64,000 nt of DNA from Forficula auricularia (Eukaryota > Arthropoda > Insecta > Dermaptera > Forficulidae), in the NCBI GenBank assembly GCA_024734495.1, contig JALMQS010000426.1, positions 248,001-312,000 on the forward strand. Reading direction: 5' to 3'. Shown here piece after piece: positions 32,006-43,459 of the stretch. The notes beneath the pieces are model-generated. The model saw only the letters and a list, made by a program, of their open reading frames with translations. It was not told the DNA's origin and searched no databases. The number at the start of each line of letters is the position of its first letter. The stretch's first letter is position 1. The translations under genes were made by a program, and so were the position numbers.

Positions 32006-32335
32006 AAATTCTGCTACTCTTGGCAAAAACTTTCAATTTAAGAAAAATATTTGTTATATCTTCAATTAATAATTCTCAATCTTTCAAAATAATTTCAAGA
32101 AAATTACGATTGTTATTTAATGAAACAGTCGCTTTAACATCAATCGGGATAGGGTTCGCGTGTTAAATATGCAAATTTCAATGGTTAATATTTACAAATT
32201 TAGTGCCGCAAGGACTATTGAAAAATATTTCTACGTATAAAGGACACTTATAAATATGTGTATTCAAAGTTTTAAAAGGATTTCAAGAAAATCGATTTAT
32301 TAGGGAACATCCTTAAGCAACTCTAATATGTATAC

Positions 32336-33107
32336 GGAAAAGTCGGGTAAGATGACGAACTTATCCATTGGGGATTTTCCTTGACGTTAATATTCATTGG
32401 AGGAGTGTTATCTTTTCGGCAAAATCTTCTTACAACTCTATAATTTAAAGTGATATTTAAAAAAAAATTATATCATATATCTATATTTTTAGAGAAAAAG
32501 ATGTCATTTTATAAAAAAAGTTATTTTTGTCATCTTAACCAACTGTGCGGTTATAAGATGATGAACTGGTGCAACAATTTAATTCAACATCAAAAAATTT
32601 TATTTTTGCAAGATTAATATCCATATTGAACTGAAGATATAAAAGAGAAAATAAAAATTATTAACGCAAATGAATTTAGGTCGTATCAAAGATTTTAATA
32701 GATATATTTTTATTGCATGTAGGAGGGCCTTGTCCTCTGGGGAAAATTATTATTATTTCATTAAAATATCTCGAAACAAATGACATTTTCGATCCATAAT
32801 CCAGAGAAGAAATTATACAAACTGGGAACATATTTAGCATTTTATAAGAAATTAAAATTTTATTTTTCCAAGATGAATACCCGTTTTGAACAGAATATAT
32901 CAAAGAGAGAATACAAATTATTATTCCGTTAAAATATATCGAAAAAATAACTTTTTGGATCCATTTTCCAGAGGGAAAATGATAAACAGAGGGACCACAT
33001 AAAAAATTGCATGTTCGAGATGTGATCTTAACAATTGTAAATAGTTGTTAGATAATTGTAAAATATTCTGTTCAAAATAGGTATTGATTTTTGAAAAATA
33101 AAATGTT

Positions 33108-33138
<31 letters not shown>

Positions 33139-33651
33139 TTAAAATGCAAAAGTATGTAAATATGTTTGTATGATCCAATCGATCTGATTGGCCAGTGCAT
33201 AGCCAATGGCAAAGCGTTAAATTATTAGAACGATTCTTATTGGTCAGATAGAGATCTTCCTTAGACAATGAATAAAATAAAACTTTATTATTATATTAAA
33301 ACTTTCCTTATTGTTGAATCAATTTCATTCAGCACATTCTTTCAATACTTAAAGTATCATTTTAAATTTCAATTATTAAATTGGTATGAACAAGACGCTC
33401 CCCGCTAGAGGCTAGGTGACGCCGGGGCGAAGGCCCGGCCGTCAGCTAGTTACTTGTAAAATTCGAAAAATTATTCCCAATGGTTCCCCTTGTTTATCAT
33501 TTTTCCTTTGGAATATGGATCCAAAAAGTTATTTTTTTCAAAATATTTAAACGTCCCTAATGATTAATGATGCAGGATCAGGGCTGACAATTAGCGTAAT
33601 TTTCGTGAAAAAATATAATTCGTCATCTTACCCGACTTTCCCTTAATTGTA
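32336..33651. mobile_element. TIR element with GTCGGGTAAGATGACGAA ends
   Basis: AAGTCGGGTAAGATGACGAA at 32340 and its complement at 33619-33645. The interior has two diverged internal copies of a roughly 290-bp segment (around 32580-32660, 32750-32930 and 32930-33010) and a Helitron insertion. No transposase frame. Terminal text resembles 20831-21731. Confidence 0.6.
33110..33449 (+). mobile_element. Non-autonomous Helitron
   Basis: Starts TCTATCTATC after an A. Ends with a GC-rich hairpin GCCGGGGCGAAGGCCCGGC, then GTCAGCTAG followed by T. A 3' hairpin a few bases before CTAG and insertion between A and T, without TSD or terminal inverted repeats, are Helitron hallmarks. Length about 340 bp, no Rep/helicase. 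Confidence 0.75.
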
Positions 33652-33877
33652 CATTTGTCAAGTGATAATAAAATGCTAGCTATAATAGTTGAGGCTGATT
33701 TAATCCAAAAACTAAATAGTAAATAAGGATTTTAATAAAATGTCTTTCGATTAAACTGAGGACAAAGATATCTTATAATTTAAATTACTATACTAAAATT
33801 CATTCATTTGTAGTCTAAAAACAAAAAAGCTTTCAATCTGAATTTTTAACACTTAAGGACGTCCGTTGATTATAACT

Positions 33878-34064
33878 AGTGCCTGGAGCACCGAGCGATG
33901 CTCGGGAACTTTTTGCATCTAAATTGCTTGAGTTTCAAATTTCCACCTTCCTTTATTTCAATCGGAGTTAAAAATTTGACACTAATAACTCATGATAGTT
34001 GATAAGTATACACCAATTTTTAGCGAAATCGTTCGAGCCGTTTTCGAGAACCCGATTGTATATA
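33878..34064 (-). mobile_element. Helitron-like 3' end
   Basis: The minus strand ends CGAGCATCGCTCGGTGCTCC then AGGCACTAG followed by T. The CGAGC/GCTCG hairpin precedes CTAG, as in Helitron termini. A diverged copy of this terminus is at 49765-49795. Confidence 0.6.
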
Positions 34065-34090
34065 TATATAAATTTACTACAATTCCCATC

Positions 34091-34456
34091 TTTTTTTTTT
34101 TTTTTTTAATGATATTGATGAGAGTAGGAGATACACCAGAAGGCGGATCCCCTAAAGGCATGTATGGGCTGGCCCCTCAATCGTGAAAAGAACAGAGCAG
34201 AAGGAAAAGAAGCCGGGATCACGAGCCAATCTCAGAAACTTAGATACAATTCAATATCCAATTTACTAAGGTTTTAGGGGCTTCGAGCAGTGGTAAATTC
34301 TCCGCGCGATAAATTCGGTTAAATTTATCTCCCACTTAATTTTTATTACCAGACCCTATGCTTACAGAAAAAATGTCTGGGTATAGCCGGGAATCGAACC
34401 CGAGACCTCCGGGTTGCCAGTCAGTTACTCTGACCATTACACCACCGAGGCGGACA
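34091..34456 (-). mobile_element. tRNA-derived SINE with a LINE-related tail
   Basis: Read on the minus strand, the head has A-box TGGTGTAATGGTCAGAG and B-box GGTTCGATTCC. The tail CTTTTCACGATTGAGGGGCC, then GGTGTATCTCCTACTCTCAT and an A-tract of about 17, matches the 3' UTR of the CR1/Jockey-like LINE at 105-310. Sharing a 3' tail is how SINEs parasitise a partner LINE. It is inserted in another repeat; an imperfect duplication of about 10 bp (AATTCCCATCT / AATCCAATCT) flanks it. Confidence 0.85.
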
Positions 34457-34860
34457 ATCCAATCTGTCTGATTCTTTGGGGAATCGAAACAGATGAATTT
34501 TGTTCAGATATTCAATAATAAATTTTATTTAGAATGTTTATATGTTAACATTAAATGAAAGCGAAAGTTAAAAACTTTTATCCGGTCACTGCCCTATTTT
34601 GGTGCACTTGGGACCAGACTCGTTTTGATAGTGAACCAAGAGTTGAAAAAAGATACAGGACCCAGCCGGGTATGATCCGACATCTTCCGCGTTAAGCCCG
34701 CAGATGCCTTCTCCATTTAGGCGATGAATCCCCTGACTAGATCCTATAATCAAATTTTATATATATTCAATTCTTTAGCTCAAGCGCGCTTTTCTTCTAT
34801 TTTCCTAATAGAATGGTTCTTATAAATTTACTACAATTCCCATCTGTCTGAAAAAAAGAA
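34457..34860. repeat. Dispersed repeat B (SINE-like, also 57294-58060)
   Basis: Contains TTTTATCCGGTCACTGCCCT, GGGACCAGACTCGTTTTGAT, CCAGCCGGGTATGATCCGAC and GCAGATGCCTTCTCCATTTA. On the minus strand a degenerate tRNA-like A/B-box arrangement (CGCCTAAATGGAGAAGGC, GTCGGATCATACCC) is visible. The end word AAATTTACTACAATTCCCAT occurs on both sides of the SINE insertion. Confidence 0.65.
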
Positions 34861-35559
34861 TTCGCTTTCATTTAATGTTAACATATATACAAGAATTGCT
34901 CATTTAATAATATAAGATTATAAGCTATTCAAGATTACAGTATGATACGTCGTTAGATAAAAAAAAGTATTTACGATATTTTTTAAAAAACTTGCTTTTT
35001 CTTAATTTTTTCTCAGCTAAATCGATAATTAAATGATCAAAGTCTAGTTTTTTTTTACACAATTCTTATTCTATTAAAAATCGCGTTAAATTGGCTAATC
35101 TTTCTTGGGAAATCCATGTGTATAGGTTCGTTGTTTTTATCAATTTGAGCTTAGGAAGACATCCGTCCGCCTAAATATTTTCTTAAATTAAATTACATCA
35201 TGAACAGAACACTTTTATAGCTCGGGGCGATCGCCCTTCTCCTCCTTGCCTAGGGGCGATACTGTTAATTTGATTATTATTTTTGCGTTCTTTTCTTAGA
35301 TTTCCGACTATTTCTTTTCCGTATTGAGAGATATTAAATTAGATGAAATATGATACGCAAGATGACACGGGAATTTTTCCAATAAAATTCTTTCTCTCTT
35401 TATTGCCTCAAGCCGACAGTGAATCAAGTGAATTAATTTTAATCAAATTATAAACTTGATGTGATGGGTTAAGTGATTATTTTTTTTCAATAAAATTGTA
35501 AAATTTAATTGCTCCATTAGGAAAATGTTTCGGATAAACTCTATTTTCCATATTCAGAT

Positions 35560-35745
35560 TATTTGAAAATTACAAACTAACAAGTGAGTTTCATGTTAGA
35601 TAGTTTTACAAATTTAAATAAATTATCGTACTTGCTCACAAATGATTAGTCATTATTGAGCAAATACTATAATTTATTTCAATTCGTAAAACTATCTAAC
35701 ATGAAACTGACTTGTTGGCTTGTAGTTTTCAAAACACCCTGAGGA
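35560..35745. repeat. Hairpin repeat
   Basis: Arms 35568-35634 and 35667-35733 are inverted copies (GTTTCATGTTAGATAGTTTT and complement). CCCTGAGGATG follows, a possible decayed hammerhead box. Confidence 0.65.
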
Positions 35746-36869
35746 TGAAAATTATATATTATTATAATATTAAATTAAACGAAATATGTTAAATAAAACA
35801 TTTATTTTTTATAAATATGTAATCTTTTTATAGCTTAATTTCCACCCATTATTTATTTTTTCTTTGAGATGACTAAACGAGTATTCCATATTGGGAATTA
35901 TGGCCTAACACAGGGCTGTCCACTGCAATGAGTGTGACCCAACATAAAATCATAAACATCCTTAAAACATTGAGATTTATATGTAGAGATAGATTTATTC
36001 ACTTTTTTGAAATATGAATGAACATTTGTACAATACGTGAAGCTTTTTTCAAGAATAAAATTTACTAAAAATTATAAGCTCAACTTTATTAGATAAAAAA
36101 ATATAATTCTTCTTTTTGTCATTTTCTAAAATATTTATTATTTCATTAATTTATATACTACGACACTAACCAAGTCTATAGTTATCATTCTAGTACAAGA
36201 GCTGACAAAGAATTGGGGGTTTCTAGAACAATCACAAATAATTGATAATTTCTCGGCTGGACTAAAACTGGACTAAAACTTGTCAGGACTTGTCTTTTAG
36301 ATCTTTGCACGTTCTTACATGTCAATAGATAATGGATAGTCAAGGATTATTATATCCGTGACCCTTTTAAAAAATAAATTATCATTCCTCATATCCTTAT
36401 TTAATCCCATTCGATTTAAACCCAGGTTGTCCAACCCGTGGCCCAATATAAAGTTATAAAATTTCTTAAAACATTGAGATTTATATGTAGATACTGGAAA
36501 ACACACAACAATTTGGCCTGATAATTTTTTTCTCTAAAATAAAAAACCTGAAAATATTCTGTGATGTTTTCAAAAAATAGAAGTGTTAATTTTAAATTTT
36601 GAATCTGGAACTAGATTTCAAGATTTTCGAAAAAATAATAATAATTTTGGTCTATTTTCGACTCCAAATAAATTTTCTACTTGCAAACTTCCTGATTGTA
36701 TGTTCCAGAACAACAATTAGATACCGATCTGAAAGAAAAATTTAATATTGTCTCTTTATTAGAATTTTATATTAATTATCTAGCTAGGAAAAATATAAAC
36801 AAATACTAATACATAAAATCAATTTTTGTAAGTATTTAGGTATATATTTACATATACGATAAGCTATTT

Positions 36870-37605
36870 TTAACCGACTTCAAAAAAGGAGGAGGGTTCT
36901 CTATTCGACTGAATTTTTTTTTTTTTTTTGTGCCTATGTTACCTCATATCTCCACCAATTGTCAACCGATTTTGAAAATTTTTTTGCATTGGGTCCAGTC
37001 TAGCTTCCGATTGGTCCCATTTTTTTTCGTTTTTTTTTCATAGGTATTAGTCCTTTTTTATTAGGTTTGTTTAGACCTAACCTCTTTGTTTATGAACCGA
37101 TTTCGATGGTTCTTTTTTATCCGAAAGGGGTGTCTTAGGGATTGTGTCATATTAATTTGGTCAAGTTCTGACGATATGATCACTATTAATAACATCACTA
37201 AAAAGAGAAAAATAAAAATAATTTTTAAGAAATAAATAAAAACCGACTTCAAAAATTAAATGCAACAAATAAAATACACTAAAAGGTATAAAATAATTAT
37301 TATCTTATTTAGTTACAACTAAACGACGAAATATTAACATGAAATTACTTTTTGAAGTTGGTGCCAAACATATACCTTTTATGAATCGCACTCGACGGAT
37401 CTTACTTGAGTACGTTTGGCGGGTACGCTCGCTTATAGGTATAGTTTGTTTGGTACCGACTTCAAAAGTAATTTCATGTTAATATTTCATCGTTTAGTTT
37501 AAACTAAATAAGATAATAATTATTTTATACCTTTTTAGTGTATTTTATTTGTTGCATTTAATTTTTTGAAGTGGGTTTTATTTTTCTTAAAAATTATTTA
37601 AGAAA
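36870..37605. mobile_element. CCGACTTCAAAAA element, copy 1
   Basis: Starts AACCGACTTCAAAAAAGG and ends TTTTTGAAGTGGGTTTT. An inner foldback pairs 37258-37378 with 37452-37572 (AAAATACACTAAAAGGTATA and complement). It interrupts the hAT sequence GAAGCTATTTT / AGTAAAATT. The second copy is at 51389-52110. Confidence 0.7.
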
Positions 37606-37915
37606 AGTAAAATTCGAAGCTCAGTATGAGCCAAAAATATAATAAAGTTCTTATTTCTGCATTATTAACGATCTTTTTTGAATAACAAATTTCAATCGAG
37701 ACAATTTTTTTTCTTCAAATGTGGCCCGTGTAAGCCAAAAGGTTACCCCTGAAATAAATTATAAATAAATGTATTGGAAGGCTCACTCATCTGATTATTC
37801 ACAGTGCTAGTGACTGTTGCGGTTGTCTAAATACAGGCGTTGCCATCAAGTGCTGCCATCTGTTAAACTCAAAGCGGTCAAATTTATAGTAGTAGAGACA
37901 ATTCTTTCGCGTTAA

Positions 37916-38641
37916 GGTAGTTGTTTCGCGACAATACTAGCAAAAAGTTTTTGCTAGAGTATATAGAACAGACAATAAAGATTCATAATTCATAAGTCCA
38001 AAACTTTTTGCTGTTTATGTACCGATTCCAGCCAATCCCGTGCTCGTTTGACAAATCTGGCACCACTGTAAGAGTTGAATATTTTTATATTAAAATGACA
38101 GATAAAATACATTTTAAATGTAGATTTATTTCTATAAAAATCGTTTTATTTTTTTAACAAATGTAATCAACACCTTCGTTACACCTTATGAAAATTATAA
38201 TTTTGAAAAAATCTAGCGCATGCGCGCTTTATACATCTTTTGCTGGTTAAATAAATGCGCTGTTGCCAAATTGTTTTTAGTGTAAATTTTTTTATACACT
38301 TTTCATTATTTATTCATTATTATCTCAGAAACAGTGTTGTAACTATGAATCAAAATTGTCTTACAATATGTATTGGTTATTGTTTAATGTTGGTTTAGTT
38401 TTTTATAAAAATGGTAAGAAGTGTTTCTTAATTATAATTAAATATGTATGTAAATTTTCCGATATCCCGTATCGTGCCATGTATAAGAGCCTGAAAAACT
38501 CTATTTTTGAAATTTAATATCTCCAGAACTATATTGTTCATAAATTTTGTTTTGCCACCAATTGATGCAGAAGTATTTAAATAATAATCTGTCTAAATTT
38601 CGATAGAATCCTAAGAAAACCCATTTGGCGGAACAACTACC
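37916..38641. mobile_element. TTAA-flanked element, GGTAGTTGTTTCGCGACA family, copy E1
   Basis: Ends GGTAGTTGTTTCGC and inverted GGTAGTTGTTCCGC, both next to TTAA (37912-37915, 38642-38645). The family also has members at 48774-51156, 55652-56168, 63831 to the window end, and an inverted fragment at 47506-47875. No transposase. TTAA target fits piggyBac or Sola3. Confidence 0.75.
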
Positions 38642-38891
38642 TTAAACGTGTCATATCAAACGTACTTAAAGATTGTGTTCCATGAAAAAATTAATATGAA
38701 AATATACATTTTTAATATAAAAAATATATATATAGTATATATCTTGTTTTTTTAACAAAATATTTTTAACCCAATGTTTTCTACATTTGATTCAATCGCG
38801 AAGCTAATGTAGGGAATTTTTGTCAAATATTGAGTGAAAATAATATTTGAACTTATATATTTCTAACTTGAAAAAATGATATTAAATAAAT

Positions 38892-39535
38892 TTTTTCTCA
38901 TTAATATATCAAAGAATAATTGATACGTCAACGAGAATTATTTTGACCGCGATGATTTGAAAAATATATTTTTATCTCGCGAGACTACTGCGGATTATTC
39001 TATTGGAGTCTGCGGAGTATTATGTCTGGACCAAGAGAGAAAAAGATGTGATCCACTTAGCTACAATCCAACGTCATTTTGCGTATAGCCCGCTAGACAT
39101 TCGGATGGATCACCAAGTGAATTTGAAATCTCAGATATTATATATTCGATCCCTCAGCCCAGAGCGCTAGATCTATTAGCATGTATGTTAGATGCCTGCC
39201 ATTAATAGAAAACATTGGGTTAATTAATGGCAGGCATTTAACATACATGCTAATAGATCTAGCGCTCTGGACTGAGAGATCGAATATATAACATCTGAGA
39301 TTTCAAATTCACTTGCTGATCCATCCGAATGTCTAGCGGGCTATACGCGAAATGACGTTGGATTGTAGCTAAGTGGATCACATTTTCTCTCTTGGTCCAG
39401 ACTTAATACTCCGCAGACTCCAATAGCATAATCCGCAGTGGTCTCGCGAGATAAAAATATCTTTTTCAAATCAGCGGGGTCAAAATAATTCTCGTTGACG
39501 TATCAATTATTCTTTGATATATTAATGAGAAGAAA
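38892..39535. repeat. Long, near-perfect hairpin
   Basis: Arms 38892-39206 and 39223-39535 (about 315 bp each, few mismatches) separated by a 16-base loop. The centre reads ATGCCTGCCATTAAT, loop, ATTAATGGCAGGCAT. It is related in sequence to 44617-45510 (TCTGGACCAAGAGAGAA, AAAGAATAATT). A transcript would form an extended double-stranded RNA. Confidence 0.9.
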
Positions 39536-41319
39536 ATTTATAAAATATTTTTATTTTTATGAGCTAAAAAAATAATAAAGTTCTTATTTCTACATTATTA
39601 ACTATCCTTTTTGAATAACAAATATTAATAGAATTATTTTATCCGCGGTTCGAGACAATTTTTTTTCTTCAAATGCCCGTGTAAGCCAAAAGATTGGACA
39701 CCGCTGGTCTATAATATTGAAAGCGATGGTTTACCTTTTTTTCATTTTAACAACTCGCTTTTTCAATATTTTTTGTTTAAATGCTCAATTTACCAGGTAG
39801 GACGAGAATAATTCAGCTCGCCCAACCGCGTACACCCCTGGCTCCGTCACTGCTAATTATTAGAAAAATTAGAAATGAGATCATGCGAGATGGCCGTCAA
39901 TTTCTAAACATTTATGTAAAATATTCATTTAACAAGGACGCCTGTAGTGTAGGCTAGTACGACCCAAAGGCGTCTAATTGGTTGCATAGATACAGGCGGA
40001 CACCTTTCTTAGACTTTTTACGTAGTTCCTGGGTTTAGTTAAAAGCAATATATTAATATTATTTTAGACCTTGAATTCACCTAAAAAGATCATTTTAGTC
40101 TATTTTCGGATCCATTTTCATTAGAAATAAATTTTAAACTTGCAAACTTTCTGATTGATTGTTCTAGAACAACAATTAGATACCGATCTGAAAGAAAAAT
40201 TGAATATTGTCTCTTTATTAAGAATTTTATATTAATTATCTAGCCAGGAAAAATATAAACAAATACTAATATATAATATCACTTTTTGTAAGTATTTAGG
40301 TATGTATTTACATATACGAGAAGCTATTTTCAAGTATAAAATTTAAAGTAAAATTAGAAGCTCACATATGAGCTAAAAAATAATAAAGTTCTTATTTCTA
40401 CATTATTAGACTATCTTATTTGAACAACAAATATCAATAGAATTATAATATTTTATCCGCGGCTCGAGACAATTTTTTTTTCAATTGTGGCCCGTGTAAG
40501 TCAAAATTGGACATCCTGGCCTAACAAATCATATCAAATTTCTATTTTATTTGAAAATTAATTTGCTTGATTCAGTTTAAAATAAATAATCTCTTCCTTC
40601 TGTAAATATCCAGAATTAGACTTTGTTACAATTACATTGATGATGTTATGTATTCATTTACATGATAATAAAACGAGTTGCAAATTTACTCCTATTCGCA
40701 AGGATCAAAATAGAAAATTGACGAACACCATAAACGATTCAATTTTATTTTTTATATACTTGTCTCTACATATCCAATGTTAAGAGAAATTGAATAAATT
40801 GTGAATATACCTAACAAGAGTAATTTTGAAGAATATGACTTTTTATAAAAATAACTTATTTTCAGATCCCCATTAAAAAGTTTTTGGATATCTAATAAGT
40901 TGAAAAATCAAATTCACATGAATAAATTTCCATCAATTTTTTCTTTCAAATTATATTTATATTTATTATATAGCCAGAAGTTTCATTTGAAAAGAGCGAA
41001 GAGATTGAAGGTTATTTGGCTCCATCTTTCTTTCTCTCTTTAGATGCAAGATAGGTCCAAGAAAAGACCCGAAATGCGTGGTTTGATGAATAAAAAGTTT
41101 ATCTTCACTTTTGACTTTTAATTAGGTATTTAAAATATTTGACAAGATTTTTGGGCACTACGAGACTTTACCATACACTCGACTCTTTTCTTATACCTAT
41201 AATATAATTTTATTTCTATTACTGCACAAAAATAATCTGACGATACTAAAGCAATCAATAACATAAAGAGAAATCAATGAGGTTGTCCTCTGCCTGATGC
41301 AAATAAACACACATATATA

Positions 41320-42490
41320 CCGGGTGAGTTTTTTATCTTGAGACAGTCTTATAACGCAAAAACAGTTCATTATATGAAAAAAAGTTTCAAACAAAAATTT
41401 ATTTATATCAGGGGGGAAACTAAAATAGGCTATTGTTTCTTGACCTAGAACAAGCTTTCAAGGGTATTTCGAGGTCAACTTCTGTTTTTTAAATGGAAAC
41501 CAATATTTTTCTGTATATATTCTGAATCTACACAAAAAACTAAACAACTTTTTTGAGAACTATTTTTTTATACGACATCAAATAATAACCCAGGTAACAC
41601 ACAATATCCTCAGAATATTCTAAGAAGATTTAAATGTCCTTAGAATATCCTTAGAATATTCTTAGGATATTGTGGTTACCTGGGAAAAAATATTAAATCA
41701 CTAGATCTCAAAAAAAATTATAATAATTATTTTTAATAATTATTTAACTTAATTATCTAATAATAATTTGTAATAATGAATTATTAAATAAATAATTATT
41801 AAATCGAAAAATCCCAACAATGAAAATAAGTGTTTATAATGAGCATTTCAATGGCAGCCCCATAACACTTCTTCCACATTCACCGTAAATTAAGACCATT
41901 TTAATTCTGTCTTCAACAATAAATGCCCCATTTTTATTATGGTAATACAATATAACTATCAACTGGATTGATCACGAGAAATAAACTTTTTTAAACTCAA
42001 GAATTTTAACTAGTTCTGTTAAGTAGAAAATAATCTGCTTATATCTGTGTATAATGAAGTTTTAAGATCATTATAAACACTTATTTTCATTGTTGTGACT
42101 TTTCGATTTAATAATTATTTATTTAATAATTGATTATTACAAATTATTATTTGACAATTAAGTTAAATAATTGTTAAAAATAATTATTAGAATTTTTTTG
42201 AGATCTAATTGATTTAATATTTTTTTTTATTTGATGTCGTGTAAAAAAATAGTTCTTATAAAAGTTGTTCAGTTTTTTTCTAAATTCAGAATATGTAAAG
42301 AAATATATAGGTTTCCATTTAAAAAACAGAACTTGACCTCGAAATACCCTTGAAAGCTTGTTCTAGGTCAGAAACAATAGCCTATTTTAGTTTCCCCCTG
42401 ATATAAATAAATTTTTTGTTTGAAACTTTTTTTCATATAATGAACTGTTTTTGCGTTATAAGACTGTCTCAAGATAAAAAACTCACCCGG
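41320..42490 (-). mobile_element. Long-TIR transposon, copy A (CCGGGTGAGTTTTTTATCTTGA ends)
   Basis: Terminal inverted repeats of about 250 bp or more begin CCGGGTGAGTTTTTTATCTT and are flanked by TA. The minus strand at 41927-41842 encodes EDRIKMVLIYGECGRSVMGL. This resembles the N-terminal helix-turn-helix (DUF4817-like, 'MxLIYGEC') domain attached to some insect IS630/Tc1/mariner-type transposases. The rest of the transposase is gone. A small palindrome (41589-41683) is inserted in the left arm. Confidence 0.75.
41589..41683. mobile_element. Small palindromic MITE inside copy A
   Basis: CCCAGGTAACACACAATATC and, inverted, CCCAGGTAACCACAATATCC form a hairpin. Copies B and C lack it and read straight through (ATCAAATAAACAAAATATTA), so they show the empty site. 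Confidence 0.7.
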
Positions 42491-43450
42491 TATGAAAAAA
42501 AGTTTCAAATAAAAGTTTATTTATATGCAGGGGGAACTAAACTACGCTATTGTTTGTAGATTTAGAACAAGCTTTCAAGGGTATTTTAAGGTCAAGTTCT
42601 GTTTTTTAAATGGAAACCTATATATTTCTTTTCATACTTATAATATTCATATTTATAATCTACAAAAATAACTAAGCAACTTTCATAAGAACTATTTTTT
42701 TATTCGACATCAAATAAACAAAATATTAAATTAATTATTAGATCTCAAAAAAATTCTAATAATTATTTTTAATAATTATTCAATTTAATTATCAAATAAT
42801 ATTGATTAAATATTTAATTATCAAATAAATAATTATTAAATCGAAAATTCACAATGAAAATAAGAGTTTATAGTGATTTTAAAACTTCATTATACACAGA
42901 TTTAAGAGGTTATTTTCTACTTAATAGAACTAGTTAAACTTTTTGAGTTTAAACAAGTTTCTTTCTCGTGTCAATCCAGTACATACTTATATTGTATTAG
43001 CATAATAAAAATTGAGCATTTTTTGTTCAAGACAAAATTGAAATGGTCTTAATTTATGCGGTGAATATGGAAGAAGTGTTATGGAGCTGCCATTGAAATG
43101 GATGCCGAGCGTTTTCCTGTTAGGGATACACCCTCCCAAGCTTCATTTTATCGTGTTGTAAATCTATTTTTAAAAAAACAAGAAATCTAAAGGCTTCGAA
43201 GAAACTGAAACAGGCCAAAAAATGAAATTGGTACTGGAATTCATCCAGAAGACTTGCGATAACTCATTGGAATGTCACAGAACAGTGTCGAAAAATAATT
43301 AAATTATTAATTATTTATTTGATAGTTAAATATTAGATCATTATTATGTGATAATTAAATTGAATAATTTTTTGAGATCTAATAATTGATTTAATATTTT
43401 GTTTATTTGATGTCGAATAAAAAAATAGCTTTTTATGAAAGTTTTTCAGT
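42491..43450 (+). mobile_element. Long-TIR transposon, copy B, end-truncated
   Basis: Begins directly at the end of copy A but lacks the outermost 55 bp or so of the left terminus, and stops near TTGTTCAG-like text at the right. On the plus strand 43020-43310 has DKIEMVLIY, then in other frames GEYGRSVME and AERFPVRDTPSQASFYRVVN. This is the transposase N-terminus broken by frameshifts. Confidence 0.7.
43020..43310 (+). pseudogene. Transposase N-terminal domain remnant (DUF4817-like)
   Basis: Fragments DKIEMVLIY, GEYGRSVMELPLK, AERFPVRDTPSQASFYRVVN and NEIGTGIHPED lie in order in different frames. The order and the MVLIYGE and H/TPSxxSFxRxV motifs suggest a helix-turn-helix DNA-binding region of an insect DDE transposase. 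At least two frameshifts and one stop interrupt it. Confidence 0.55.
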
Positions 43451-43459
43451 TTTTTTTTT

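Larger units (their letters stand above)
31358..32312. mobile_element. TTAA-flanked TIR element with nested hammerhead foldback
   Basis: Ends GGACGTTCCCTAATA and inverted GGATGTTCCCTAATA, flanked by TTAA (31354-31357, 32313-32316). TTAA insertion is typical of piggyBac and Sola3; the superfamily is not decided. It contains the foldback at 31783-32005. Confidence 0.65.
35911..40518 (-). mobile_element. Composite nested hAT insertion with exact 8-bp TSD
   Basis: Outer ends CAGGGCTGTCCACTG and inverted CAGGATGTCCAATTTTGAC. The perfect duplication GCCTAACA flanks it (35903-35910, 40519-40526). Inside are further hAT ends at about 36427, 37750 and 39705, the CCGACTTC element (36870-37605), a TTAA element (37916-38641) and a 640-bp hairpin (38892-39535). 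It is thus a stack of insertions into hAT copies related to 3543-5117. No transposase frame survives. Confidence 0.75.

Noticed and set aside
34378..34456. tRNA gene on the minus strand (good A and B boxes)
   Set aside because: The 5' and 3' ends do not form an acceptor stem, and the sequence continues into a LINE-like tail with an A-tract; it is a SINE head.
35735..35760. Hammerhead at CCCTGAGGATGAAAATT
   Set aside because: No stem II closing to a GAAA box in the right spacing.
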